DNA of 64,000 nt, taken from positions 1 to 64,000 of the forward strand of contig JBCCAR010000006.1 in assembly GCA_039814715.1 (NCBI GenBank). Reading direction: 5' to 3'. Shown in pieces: positions 55,712 through 64,000 of the stretch. The position numbers and the translations under genes are program-made. Below the pieces are notes generated by a model. It had not been told where the DNA came from. It did no database searches and saw only the letters and a program-made list of their open reading frames with translations. Within the stretch, counting starts at the first letter, position 1. The number at the start of each line of letters is the position of its first letter. The stretch comes from CAKZYD01 sp039814715. GTDB lineage: Bacteria; Pseudomonadota; Alphaproteobacteria; Sphingomonadales; CAKZYD01.

Positions 55712-56524
55712 CTAACTAGCAGCTGGGGCGGCATCCGCGCCAATGCCCATATCGTTGGGCACCATGGTTTGGAAGAGCGACAGGCTGAAGAGGTGCGCGT
55801 GGATGACGGCGAGTGTGCCGTTGCTGTGCAGCTCAGAAACTGTTTTTTGTTTCAGCTCGCGAAGCTTGTTCTCATCGACAATGCGGAAGCCAGAAAAGCG
55901 GGTTGGCTTATCGCCGCGCTGGACCACGGCTTCGCCTTCGCGCAGCAGCTCAAGCTCATTCAGCTTTTCGCAGAACAACCGGGTTTGCGCCGCGCCGCGC
56001 TCGTAGCGCTCACAGAAGGTGAGGATGTCTTTGGTCAGCTGGCTGCCTTCTTCGCCGTCAAAGAGCTTGCGATCCCCGGTTTTGCGCACGATTTTTGCAC
56101 CTGGATCAAGGCACAAGCTCAGCTTGTCATCACCTTCACGCAGGCGCGCCAGCATGAAGGGGTAGCGACGGATATAGGCGGGAATGTAGATATCTTTTTT
56201 CCAGCCGCCATCATCTTCCACATAGCTGTTAATGCCTTGGCGCAGGCCCATAATGGCAATGGGCTGGCCAATGCCTTGGCTATCAAACACGATCGGGAAA
56301 AACCGCTGCGCAACGGGAAACTCTTCCGCCAGAAGCGGAACCAGATGCGCTTCCTTAGCAAACTCAAAATTTGGCGTATCGGCCAAGCATAAGTCTTTAT
56401 GGTCGCGGTGATTGAGCGGCTCGAGGGTATTAAAGAACATAGGCAGACGCGGTGCGTCGCCTTGGCCATTTTCCTGCGCGGTTTCAGGGGTTTTATTTTC
56501 CGTTTTGGATTTTTCGTCAGCCAT
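55712..56524 (-). CDS. SapC-family protein
   Basis: 270 aa. After a charged 25-residue N-terminus the SapC family text is seen: LPMFFNTLEPLNHRDHKDLCLADTPNFEFAKEAHLVPLLAEEFPVAQRFFPIVF, GLRQGINSYVEDDGGWKKDIYIPAYIRRYPFML, and a C-terminal GFRIVDENKLRELKQKTVSELHSNGTLAVIHAHLFSLSLFQTMV. The family is named after Campylobacter S-layer genes, but the function in alphaproteobacteria is not established; many members lie near TonB receptors or tryptophan halogenases, which are absent here. GGAG lies 10 bases before the ATG. Confidence 0.87.
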   Translation of the reverse strand: MADEKSKTENKTPETAQENGQGDAPRLPMFFNTLEPLNHRDHKDLCLADTPNFEFAKEAHLVPLLAEEFPVAQRFFPIVFDSQGIGQPIAIMGLRQGINSYVEDDGGWKKDIYIPAYIRRYPFMLARLREGDDKLSLCLDPGAKIVRKTGDRKLFDGEEGSQLTKDILTFCERYERGAAQTRLFCEKLNELELLREGEAVVQRGDKPTRFSGFRIVDENKLRELKQKTVSELHSNGTLAVIHAHLFSLSLFQTMVPNDMGIGADAAPAAS

Positions 56525-56679
56525 CGGTGGCCGGCTCCTTCTATACTTCTATCATGTGAGAGATGATTGGACTGGTTTGTCTTAAACAGCAATAGGGTGA
56601 CTGGCCTGTTAACGCCTTTCAGCCGCTTTGGCCACGGTAAAACCGCGAAGGACCTGCTGCCTGTATGTAAAAAAGCACA

Positions 56680-56730
56680 AAAAATGCCCGCTAAAGGCAC
56701 CATTCAGGGGAAGGGGCACCTTTAGCGGGC
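56680..56730 (-). terminator. Strong terminator between two minus-strand genes
   Basis: GCCCGCTAAAGG (56686-56697) and CCTTTAGCGGGC (56719-56730) form a perfect 12-bp stem with a 21-base loop. On the minus strand the stem is followed by ATTTTTTGTGC. It ends the transcript of the 122-aa membrane protein gene before sapC, so sapC must have its own promoter in 56525-56680. Confidence 0.85.
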
Positions 56731-56777
56731 GATGTAGTCCAGTCAGGGAGGAAGTATGGTGAGAAAGCGTTTTCGCT

Positions 56778-57146
56778 TTAGTTCAAGCGCCCTGCCAAGA
56801 AACGCGCGGCAGGGGAATTCAGCACATTATTGGGCGCTGCTTGAGCGGCAAAATCATCACTCGTGAGATATTGCCGCGCTTTACGGTGGTTGCTGATCGT
56901 TTGCGTTGTCAGCGCTTGAGGGCCCACCTGCAGCGCACTTTGGTTTGCCACTTGACTTACCAATTGCGGCAAGTTTGTGAGATCAAGTTGGTTGATAGGG
57001 GTTTTGGCTTCTGCTGCTGCAATAAAAACTGTCATCCCAAACAGCACCAGGCCGACACGCAGAACATTGTCGCGCATCAATTTGGTGAGACTGTCACCTA
57101 AGGTTTCTGTGTGAGCTGATTTTGAAGTCCATGTTGCCTGCGTCAT
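56778..57146 (-). CDS. Unknown 122-aa membrane-anchored protein
   Basis: I do not recognise a family. From ATG 57146 (AGGAG 7 bases upstream) the protein has a polar N-terminus (MTQATWTSKSAHTETLGDSL), one hydrophobic segment about 29-46 (VLRVGLVLFGMTVFIAAA, AEA after it could be a cleavage site), then a Gln/Asn/Leu-rich part (INQLDLTNLPQLVSQVANQS) and a C-terminal AARFLAGRLN. It looks like an N-in inner-membrane or exported protein. Longer starts at 57203 or 57320 are possible. A strong terminator lies directly downstream, so it is a monocistronic gene. Confidence 0.65.
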   Translation of the reverse strand: MTQATWTSKSAHTETLGDSLTKLMRDNVLRVGLVLFGMTVFIAAAEAKTPINQLDLTNLPQLVSQVANQSALQVGPQALTTQTISNHRKARQYLTSDDFAAQAAPNNVLNSPAARFLAGRLN

Positions 57147-57400
57147 AGCGGCTCTCCTGTTGGCCGCGCTTGCCAGCTCATGTGCTGACCAGCGCTTGTT
57201 CATGCCCCCGAAGTAACCCGACACCGCGTTGCTTAGAAGGTATGAAACCGTCATAAGCTTGTTCACGATAACGCAACAGTCACATTGATGTGAGCTTTTT
57301 GTGAGCTTAATAGGAAACAACGAACACAGTCATCGGTGAACGCGATCAATGTGGCGTCTCGCGCCTTCCTTTGCCAAAAAAGCTGTGCCATCGTGGCGCG

Positions 57401-59005
57401 ATGCGGTTTTTCTTATGTGCAGCCTGTCTCATTTTGGGGCTTAGCGGATGCGGCGGTCCCATTGAAAGACCTGAGCGCACGGATTTTTCCAGCCTTGTAC
57501 GCGTGAATGGGGATGAAGTGCGCACACTTGATCCACACCGGGTCAGCGTGACCTATGAAGTTGGCGTGGTCTCCGATTTGTTTCTAGGTCTTACAGACCT
57601 TGACCCAAAGGCACGCCCAGTTCCTGGGCTCGCGCGCAACTGGTCGGTCTCTGATGATGGCCTGACATGGACCTTCCTATTGCGCGATGGCCTTCAATGG
57701 TCCGATGGGGCCGCGATTACGGCGGAAGATTTCGTTTACTCCTATCGCCGGCTAGCCGCGCCGGAAACGGCAAGCGGATACTCTAGCCTTCTAAGTGTGA
57801 TTACCAATGCAGATGCGATCTTGGCTGGCAAAGCGCCCGTTGAAACGCTTGGCGTTGCGGCGCCAAATGCGAGCACGCTTGTCTTTACGCTCACAGCGCC
57901 GCTGCCTGTATTTCCAGAAATGACAGCGTTTGCAGCGATGGTGCCTGTGCCGCGACACGTCATTGAAAAACACGGCGAAAAATGGAGCAGGCCAGAGAAT
58001 ATCGTCAGCAACGGCGCTTACACCATCCAGAGCTGGCAGCGCCAAGCACATATGGTATTGAAGAAAAATCCGCGCTTTATCGATGCCGATACAGTCGCGA
58101 TTGAGACGCTGACCTATATTCCCATCAGCGACAATATGATGGCCGTTAGGCGCTTTCGCGCCGGCGAAGTCGACATCATCCCTGAATTTCCAGACCCCAT
58201 GGGCCCTATCTTAAAGGAGCAGCTGGGCGAGCAAGTGCATGTCTATACCTATCAAGGCACCTATTATTACGTGTTCAATAATGAACGCCCGCCCTTTGAC
58301 AATCGCTCGATCCGCAAAGCCCTCAGCATGGCAATCGATCGCAAACCCATTGTCGACTCCATCATGCGCTCAGGCTACCGGCCCGCTTATTCTATGGTGC
58401 CGCCGGCTACAGGCTTTTATGGGGAGGCATACAAGCCAGTATGGGCTAGCTGGCCCATGGAAAAACGTCTCGCCGAAGCGCGCACACTCCTCGCCAACGC
58501 TGGTATCACAGTTGAGACGCCCATTAATGTAGAGATGCGCATCAACACCTCCGACACACATCAGCGCTTGGGGCTCGCCATTGCGCAAATGTGGAAGCCA
58601 CTCGGCGTGAATGTCACCCTCTTTAACACCGAAGCGGCGGTTCACTTCTCCGACATGCGCAAAGGCAATTACACGCTCGCGCGCGCAGGCTGGATTGCGG
58701 ACTATAATGCAGCCGACAATTTCCTATTCGTGTTCCAGTCTAAGAACATTGGCCTCAACTATCCCAATTATAACAGCCCTGCGTTCGATGCTCTGTTTGG
58801 CAAAGGCCAACGCGAAAGCGATATTGGCACGCGTATGGGCTATTTTCGCCAGGCAGAAGCGGTCTTGATCGAGGACAGCCCCATCCTTCCGCTGTATTAC
58901 TATGTGTCAAAAAACCTTGTCGCTGATGACATTGAAGGGTGGGAGAATAATCTGCCCAACAGGCACCGTAGCCGCTGGCTCCGCTTTAAAAGGCCTGCGT
59001 CTTGA
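57401..59005 (+). CDS. oppA: Oligopeptide-binding lipoprotein, OppA-like
   Basis: 534 aa, family 5 solute-binding protein of a peptide ABC importer. MRFFLCAACLILGLSGC ends in a lipobox. The family signature region is LARNWSVSDDGLTWTFLLRDGLQWSDGAAITAEDFVYSYRRL. IRKALSMAIDRKPIVDSIM and AQMWKPLGVNVTLF are further OppA/DppA hallmarks. ATG 57401 is favoured over 57371 by the lipoprotein signal. Overlaps oppB by 4 bases (TTGA). The peptide versus other oligomer specificity is inferred from family resemblance. Confidence 0.92.
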   Translation: MRFFLCAACLILGLSGCGGPIERPERTDFSSLVRVNGDEVRTLDPHRVSVTYEVGVVSDLFLGLTDLDPKARPVPGLARNWSVSDDGLTWTFLLRDGLQWSDGAAITAEDFVYSYRRLAAPETASGYSSLLSVITNADAILAGKAPVETLGVAAPNASTLVFTLTAPLPVFPEMTAFAAMVPVPRHVIEKHGEKWSRPENIVSNGAYTIQSWQRQAHMVLKKNPRFIDADTVAIETLTYIPISDNMMAVRRFRAGEVDIIPEFPDPMGPILKEQLGEQVHVYTYQGTYYYVFNNERPPFDNRSIRKALSMAIDRKPIVDSIMRSGYRPAYSMVPPATGFYGEAYKPVWASWPMEKRLAEARTLLANAGITVETPINVEMRINTSDTHQRLGLAIAQMWKPLGVNVTLFNTEAAVHFSDMRKGNYTLARAGWIADYNAADNFLFVFQSKNIGLNYPNYNSPAFDALFGKGQRESDIGTRMGYFRQAEAVLIEDSPILPLYYYVSKNLVADDIEGWENNLPNRHRSRWLRFKRPAS

Positions 59006-59925
59006 TCCGTATGATTGTCACGCGCCTACTGCTGGCTATTCCGACGCTGCTCATCATCATTACGCTTGCGTTTTTCATGATCAAAGTGGCCCCAGGGGGA
59101 CCCTTTGACACCGAACGCGCGCTCACGGCGCAAGTTCAAGCCAATCTCAATAAACAATATAAGCTGGATCAGCCGCTGATTGCCCAATACGGACACTATC
59201 TCAGCGGCGTGGTGCGCGGGGATTTTGGCCCCTCCTTCCAATACCGCGACCAAAGCGTCTCCGGCCTCATCCGCCAGGGCTTACCGCCGAGTTTACTGGT
59301 GGGTGGGCTAGCTTTGGTTTTGGCGCTTATGGTCGGCCTTTCTCTTGGCGTTTGGGCTGCTAGGCGGCCAGGCAGCAGCATTGACCGGCTGACGATGGCT
59401 GGCGCCTCAATCGGCCTTGCCCTGCCCAGCTTTGTCATCGCGCCGATGCTGGCGATTGTGTTTGGCGTGGGCCTGCGCTGGTTGCCCGTTGCAGGCTGGG
59501 GCACGCTGAGCAACCTGGTTTTGCCCGTCACTGCACTTGCGATCCCTTATAGTGCTAGCATTGCCCGGCTGATCCGCGGCGGCATACTTGATACCTCCGC
59601 TGAACCCTTTGTGCGCACCGCGCGGGCAAAAAATGTGAGCGCGCAGCGCCTGCTCTTTCGCCATATATTGCCGCGCGCCATGATGCCGGTGATCAGCTAT
59701 CTTGGCCCCGCAGCGGCGGGCATTCTGACTGGCTCCGTCGTGATTGAAACGATTTTCCAAATCCCAGGCATTGGACGCTATTTTGTCCAAGGCGCCCTCA
59801 ACCGGGATTTCACCTTGGTGATGGGCGTGGTGATTGTCTATGCGGCGCTCATCATTCTCTTTAATTTGATCGTCGATCTTGCCTTGCAGAGGCTAGACCC
59901 GCGCACGCGGGACGCAGCCTCATGA
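59002..59925 (+). CDS. oppB: Peptide ABC permease, OppB-like
   Basis: 307 aa, six membrane helices. The BPD permease EAA-like loop is FVRTARAKNVSAQRLLFRHILPRAMMPVISYLGPAAAGILTGSVVIETIFQIPGIGRYFVQGALNRD. PGGPFDTERALT after the first helix is typical of OppB/DppB. The TTG at 59002 overlaps the oppA stop and has AAAAGG 8 bases upstream; ATG 59011 is the alternative. Overlaps oppC by 4 bases. Confidence 0.94.
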   Translation: MIRMIVTRLLLAIPTLLIIITLAFFMIKVAPGGPFDTERALTAQVQANLNKQYKLDQPLIAQYGHYLSGVVRGDFGPSFQYRDQSVSGLIRQGLPPSLLVGGLALVLALMVGLSLGVWAARRPGSSIDRLTMAGASIGLALPSFVIAPMLAIVFGVGLRWLPVAGWGTLSNLVLPVTALAIPYSASIARLIRGGILDTSAEPFVRTARAKNVSAQRLLFRHILPRAMMPVISYLGPAAAGILTGSVVIETIFQIPGIGRYFVQGALNRDFTLVMGVVIVYAALIILFNLIVDLALQRLDPRTRDAAS

Positions 59926-60746
59926 GCTTGATTGCGCGCTTGCCGCGTCTACCCTTGCTCATCCTCGGCTTCATTGTTCTCACTTGTGTCATTGGGCCAT
60001 GGCTGTTGCCAGCGGCGGCGGGGGAGATGAACCTGCTCAATACCTATGCGCCGCCGTCCTTTTCCTCCGGGCATATTTTAGGCACCGATCCTTTGGGCCG
60101 AGATGTTCTAGCCAGGCTATTGCAGGCAGGACGCGTCTCGCTTGCGGTGGGCCTCGCTGCCACCCTGGCGAGCGCACTGATCGGCGTCACCTACGGTGCC
60201 ATTGCTGGCTACCGCGGCGGGCGCACAGATTTGGCCATGATGCGGCTGGTGGATATCATTTACGCGCTGCCCTTCATGTTCTTCGTGATTGTGCTCATGG
60301 TGGTGATTGGACGCCATATGTGGCTCATCTTTGTGGCCATTGCTGCTGTTGAGTGGCTGACCATGGCGCGCATTGTACGCGGGCAGACTGTCTCGCTGAA
60401 ACAAATGGACTTCATCCGCGCGGCCCGGGCCATGGGGCTCACCGATGGGGCTATCATCCGGCGGCACATCCTGCCCAATTTGGCCACGCCTGTGATTGTG
60501 TTTGCAACGCTCTCAGTACCGCAAGCAATCATGATTGAGAGTTTTCTGTCGTTCTTAGGCCTAGGCGTCCAGGAACCGATGACCAGCTGGGGCAGCATGA
60601 TCAAACAAGGCGTGGCGGATATGGAGTTTGCGCCCTGGCTGCTCTTTGCGCCATCGGCAGCACTCGCCGTAACGCTGATTTGCCTATCGGTTTTGGGCGA
60701 TGGCCTGCGCGACCAGCTCGACAAGCGGCTGAGCCTGCCAACATGA
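59922..60746 (+). CDS. oppC: Peptide ABC permease, OppC-like
   Basis: 274 aa. HILGTDPLGRDVLARLLQAGRVSLAVGL is the OppC/DppC signature after the first helix; the coupling loop is FIRAARAMGLTDGAIIRRHILPNLATPVIVFATLSVPQAIMIESFLSFLGLGVQEPMTSWG. Shorter N-terminus than E. coli OppC. It overlaps both neighbours by 4 bases, so the transporter is translated as a coupled chain. Confidence 0.95.
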   Translation: MSLIARLPRLPLLILGFIVLTCVIGPWLLPAAAGEMNLLNTYAPPSFSSGHILGTDPLGRDVLARLLQAGRVSLAVGLAATLASALIGVTYGAIAGYRGGRTDLAMMRLVDIIYALPFMFFVIVLMVVIGRHMWLIFVAIAAVEWLTMARIVRGQTVSLKQMDFIRAARAMGLTDGAIIRRHILPNLATPVIVFATLSVPQAIMIESFLSFLGLGVQEPMTSWGSMIKQGVADMEFAPWLLFAPSAALAVTLICLSVLGDGLRDQLDKRLSLPT

Positions 60747-62293
60747 GCCTGAGCGTTCGAAACCTGACCATCCGCTACGGCGACGCCGTGGCCGCAGGCG
60801 ATGTCAGCTTCGCGCTCGCCCCAGGCAGATGCCTCGGCATCGTCGGCGAATCAGGCTCCGGCAAAAGCCAAACGGGGCTGGCGATTATGGGGCTTTTATC
60901 GCCGGCCGCGCAGGTGAGCGGCGATATCTTGGTCGATGGGAAAGCCCTCAGCCCGGCCGCCCGCCGCGAAACAATCGCCATGGTGTTTCAAGACCCGCAA
61001 TCGGCGTTTTGCCCGCACATGCGCATCCAAGGCCAGATTTACGAAGCCATCGGTTCAGACGATCGCCCGGCCTGTCTGGATGCGCTCGCCCGCGCTGGAT
61101 TGCCGGACCCAGAGCGGGTGGCGCGCAGCTACCCCCATGAGCTGTCCGGCGGCATGCGCCAGCGCGCTATGCTAGCCATGGCATTGGCGCGCACGCCGGA
61201 TGTGATCATTGCCGATGAACCCACCACCGCGCTCGATGCTAGCGTTCAACTGGGCATCCTGCGCGAATTCACCAAGGTGAAGGATGCGGGCACGGCGATG
61301 ATTGTCATCAGCCACGATATCGGCGTGATTGCGGGGCTTGCGGACGATATTCTGGTCATGAAAGATGGCGCTGTGATTGAAAGCGGCGGCGCCAATGACG
61401 TGCTGACAGCACCGCAAAAGCCCTACACGCAGGCACTGATTGCTGCGTCCGTGCTCAAAGGCCGCTCTGAGACCAAAGATACGACGGGCGGTCCGCCAGT
61501 CTTAGCCGCAAAGGGCCTGAGCAAAGACTATCCCCTGCCAAAGCCGCACCCCTTCGCCAAGCAAAAGACGCTGACCGCCCTGGCCTCCATCGATATGACG
61601 CTCACGGCTGGGGAAACGCTGGCGATTGTGGGCGAAAGTGGGTCCGGCAAATCAACGCTGGCGAACCTACTCCTGGGCCTAGAGACGCCCACGTCCGGCG
61701 ATGTGTTGTGGTCTGGCCAGCCCTTTCTGAACTTTACGCCAGCGCAAAAGCGCGCTGAGCGGGCGCGTATTCAGCCTGTCTTTCAAGATCCCTTTGCCAG
61801 CTTTGACCCCCAACGACGGCTCGGCCGCTCGATCCAAGACATGCTCGATCTGCACGGCGGATCGTCCAGCGTTGAAGCCCTGCTGGAAGCGGTGAACCTG
61901 CCGCCGGAAATGGCTGCGAAATACCCCCATGAAGCCTCTGGCGGACAAAACCAGCGCGCTGCCATCGCGCGTGCTCTGGCGGCTGATCCTGAGGTTTTGG
62001 TCTGCGATGAAGCGCTCAGCGCGCTGGATAAAACCACCCAGGTGCAAATCATCGCGCTGCTGGCGGACATCAAGCGCGCACGCGGCCTGGCGATGTTGTT
62101 CATCAGCCATGATCTCGATGTCGTATCCGCTATTGCGGACCGGATTGTTATTTTGAAAGACGGACACTGCGTTGAACAAGGCACCGCTTCGGATATCTTC
62201 GCCAAGAGCCAAAGCCCCTATACCCGCGCCCTTATAAACGCACAAACCGTGCCCGATGTGGCGCAAATGCAGGCGAAAATCAAAGTCGCCTGA
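60743..62293 (+). CDS. Fused peptide ABC ATPase (OppD-OppF in one chain)
   Basis: 516 aa with two complete nucleotide-binding domains. Domain 1: Walker [12 protein letters not shown] (about 35-45), signature [10 protein letters not shown], Walker [13 protein letters not shown]. Domain 2 starts near residue 255: Walker [12 protein letters not shown], signature [12 protein letters not shown], Walker [13 protein letters not shown] (the usual DEPTSALD is DEALSALD). Each domain ends with the oligopeptide-type C-terminal segment ([10 protein letters not shown]). The fusion replaces separate OppD and OppF. Start ATG 60743 overlaps oppC. The 3' end overlaps the convergent GDPD gene by 14 bases. Confidence 0.93.
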   Translation: MSLSVRNLTIRYGDAVAAGDVSFALAPGRCLGIVGESGSGKSQTGLAIMGLLSPAAQVSGDILVDGKALSPAARRETIAMVFQDPQSAFCPHMRIQGQIYEAIGSDDRPACLDALARAGLPDPERVARSYPHELSGGMRQRAMLAMALARTPDVIIADEPTTALDASVQLGILREFTKVKDAGTAMIVISHDIGVIAGLADDILVMKDGAVIESGGANDVLTAPQKPYTQALIAASVLKGRSETKDTTGGPPVLAAKGLSKDYPLPKPHPFAKQKTLTALASIDMTLTAGETLAIVGESGSGKSTLANLLLGLETPTSGDVLWSGQPFLNFTPAQKRAERARIQPVFQDPFASFDPQRRLGRSIQDMLDLHGGSSSVEALLEAVNLPPEMAAKYPHEASGGQNQRAAIARALAADPEVLVCDEALSALDKTTQVQIIALLADIKRARGLAMLFISHDLDVVSAIADRIVILKDGHCVEQGTASDIFAKSQSPYTRALINAQTVPDVAQMQAKIKVA

Positions 62294-63239
62294 GCCAACT
62301 TTCCCGCGCAGCAAGCGCATCGGCTGTATGGTCGGAAAAGACGCCGTCAACGCCTAGGCCGAAAAACAATGCGTATTCGTCAGCCGGGCTGTTCACGCCA
62401 TCCGGCAATTGATCTGAGCGAAAGGTCCATGGGTAGAGCTTGAGCCCCAAGGCCTGCGCATCGCGGCACAGCGCTGACGCAGCCAGCGACGGTGTTACCA
62501 GCGCGCCTTTATTGGGCCCGAGCGCTTCGCAATGGCCTTGTATGCCAGCGAGGTCATAGTCGCCGCTGGTATGATAGATCAGCTGTACGCGCTCCATGTT
62601 TGGCATCTTTTCAATCGTCTGCAGCCAGGCCGGATCGAAACACTGGATGAAGCTGGGGCCGATCTCGCGCGCTTGCGCAGCAGCGAAAAACGGCTGTAAG
62701 GCGACTTTAAAATCATGCCCAAGGGCTGCGGCGATATCAGGCTGCTTTGCTTCAGGGCATAAACGCCAGCGTTTCGCTTTTGCTTCCATCAGAAGCTCTG
62801 CGAATGTCGGTATCTCATATTGATCATCAAAGCGTGTGTCGCGGCCTTTGAAGGGCTGACGCGCCTTTAGGTTTTTGATCTCTTCAAGCGTGAAATCTTC
62901 CGCATACCAATCGGCCTGTTTTTGCCCTGGCTCTTGGCGCTTGCGGCCTGCAAACTCCGGCTTTTCAGAAACATTCGTGCTGCCAGAAAGATACCGGTCG
63001 TGACGGCAGATGAGGTGGCCATCTTTTGTAAACACCAAGTCTGGCTCAATCACATCCGCGCCCAGCGAGGCGGCCAGGCGGTAGCCCTCCAGTGTATGTT
63101 CCGGCAGCCGGCCAGAGGCGCCGCGGTGCGCGATGATGAGGGGCTTGGGTGTGCCGGCCATGGGTGGATCATCCTTTAAAGCGCAGCCGCCTAAAGCGGC
63201 GCCGATGCCCATCACAACGCGCCGACGCGGCCAGCTCAT
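62280..63239 (-). CDS. Glycerophosphodiester phosphodiesterase
   Basis: 319 aa. N-terminal MSWPRRRVVMGIGAALGGC looks like a Tat-type (RRRVVMG) lipoprotein signal. The GDPD barrel has IIAHRGASGRLPEHTLEGYRLAASLGADVIEPDLVFTKDGHLICRHDRYL, with the catalytic HRG...E-T and EPD...HD residues. It ends with AQALGLKLYPWTFRSDQ, as in periplasmic GlpQ. It would release glycerol-3-phosphate from lipid head groups. Overlaps the upstream PhoD-like gene by 4 bases (ATGA), so the pair is co-translated, suggesting phosphate scavenging. Confidence 0.92.
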   Translation of the reverse strand: MSWPRRRVVMGIGAALGGCALKDDPPMAGTPKPLIIAHRGASGRLPEHTLEGYRLAASLGADVIEPDLVFTKDGHLICRHDRYLSGSTNVSEKPEFAGRKRQEPGQKQADWYAEDFTLEEIKNLKARQPFKGRDTRFDDQYEIPTFAELLMEAKAKRWRLCPEAKQPDIAAALGHDFKVALQPFFAAAQAREIGPSFIQCFDPAWLQTIEKMPNMERVQLIYHTSGDYDLAGIQGHCEALGPNKGALVTPSLAASALCRDAQALGLKLYPWTFRSDQLPDGVNSPADEYALFFGLGVDGVFSDHTADALAARESWLRRL

Positions 63240-64000
63240 GATAGCGGCCTCAGCGTGCCTTCACCTGGCGTATCGCTCGCTTCAATGACGAAGCGAATAG
63301 GCTCTAACATCTCATAGGACCGCGTGGACGTGTTGCTAATGTGATAGATGCTCGCGGCCGCCTCGGTCGGCGTGAAGCGCACAGTGGTATAGCCGCGGTG
63401 CATAGCGTCCATATACATCACATCCGGCGAGGCACGTTTCATGGCCTTGGCCACATCGTCAGGCGAGGCTGGCATATATTGTTCAAAACCGGGAGACGCG
63501 ATGGAGGTGGTCGCAACTTCCCAGCCCACACGCCCGCGCTTATCGGTCAAAGCATTGACCCAGCTATGGTGCGAGTCGCCCGTTAAGACGACCAGGTTGC
63601 GCGCATATTGCCGGGCCTGGGCGTAAAACCGCTCGCGCGCAGCGGGATAGCCTGACCATGTATCCATGCTCAGCGGCAGGCCGTAGCTGGCCAAGCGGCC
63701 CCAGGTGCGGATGCGGCCTTTAAAAAAGCCTTCCGCCTTTTGCGCGTAGGACCTGGTCTCCAGCGGAATATTAATCTTCGCCATCAAGATCTGCTGGGCA
63801 AGAATTTGCCACACCTGCCCGCGCTTTTTAGACCCCTCCAGCTGCGGGCCAAGCCAGGCCTCCTGCTCAGCGCCCAGCAGAGTGCGTGAGGGATCTTCAA
63901 GGCGCTCTCGAAAACCGCCGACATCCGGCAGATACGCCATGTAAGGCGGCGCTGTTGCGGGGTCGAACGAGCCGATCAGCTCCAAATCAAGCAGTGGTTT
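63236..64000 (-). CDS. PhoD-family alkaline phosphatase, 5' end beyond the window
   Basis: At least 254 C-terminal residues; the frame stays open to base 64000 (KPLLDLELIGSFDPATAPPY at the edge), so the start is outside. PhoD domain motifs: LGAEQEAWLGPQLEGSKKRGQVWQILAQQILM, GYPAARERFYAQARQYARNLVVLTGDSHHSWVNAL with the metal-binding GDSHHSW, and TVRFTPTEAAASIYHISNTSTRSYE near the end. Tat-exported phosphodiesterase/phosphatase, calcium- and iron-dependent in characterised members. With the GDPD gene downstream it forms a phosphate-acquisition pair. Confidence 0.93.
   Translation of the reverse strand, partial: KPLLDLELIGSFDPATAPPYMAYLPDVGGFRERLEDPSRTLLGAEQEAWLGPQLEGSKKRGQVWQILAQQILMAKINIPLETRSYAQKAEGFFKGRIRTWGRLASYGLPLSMDTWSGYPAARERFYAQARQYARNLVVLTGDSHHSWVNALTDKRGRVGWEVATTSIASPGFEQYMPASPDDVAKAMKRASPDVMYMDAMHRGYTTVRFTPTEAAASIYHISNTSTRSYEMLEPIRFVIEASDTPGEGTLRPLS

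Overview
The window is a contiguous, densely coded stretch of a GC-rich bacterial chromosome. It looks alphaproteobacterial. The support is an ethylmalonyl-CoA pathway cluster, an atpI-atpB-atpE-atpF'-atpF operon separate from the F1 genes, a SUF operon led by an Rrf2 regulator, the mutY / DUF721 / DsbA-lipoprotein / smc block, the Lon-domain / Trm112 / DUF971 / UbiH block, and argH-lptM-lysA order. A SapC-family protein and PEP-CTERM proteins suggest a Caulobacterales- or Parvularculales-like lineage (inference). No phage, IS element or CRISPR array was seen.

Left third (1-22 kb). Ethylmalonyl-CoA mutase diverges from crotonyl-CoA carboxylase/reductase and methylsuccinyl-CoA dehydrogenase, which gives the core of C2 assimilation without a glyoxylate shunt. 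Next come a TlpA-type lipoprotein, argH-lptM-lysA and a large DUF4175 membrane protein. On the minus strand is a tight operon sufR-sufB-orf-sufC-sufD-sufS-sufT-sufA, with an unknown AT-rich secreted protein between sufB and sufC. An AraC-type regulator preceded by two matched palindromes, a structured minus-strand intergenic region, and DUF952-pyrD-arsC follow.

Middle (22-44 kb). An AT-richer orphan gene of unknown function is followed by argG, an entericidin-like lipoprotein, mutY, a DciA-like protein, a DsbA-like lipoprotein, smc and the F0 ATP synthase operon. After these come tesB, a PEP-CTERM protein behind a consensus sigma-54 promoter, queG, a glycosyltransferase with an acidic N-terminal tail, and two paralogous tandem PEP-CTERM genes. 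Both paralogues place their ribosome-binding site in a GGGG-loop hairpin.

Right third (44-64 kb). thrS reads as a full threonyl-tRNA synthetase except for one in-frame TAA exactly between the editing and catalytic domains. Then come tRNA-Gly(GCC), a CnoX-like thioredoxin-TPR protein, glnK-amtB behind a second consensus sigma-54 promoter, a DapC-like aminotransferase, ftsK, sapC, a compact oligopeptide ABC transporter (oppA-oppB-oppC and a fused OppD-OppF ATPase), and a GDPD / PhoD phosphate-scavenging pair that runs off the right edge.

The observations most worth a second look are the thrS stop, the paired RBS hairpins and sigma-54 control of the PEP-CTERM genes, the unknown secreted protein in the suf operon, the possible minus-strand small RNA near 20.3 kb, and the atpE-atpF' intercistronic hairpin.
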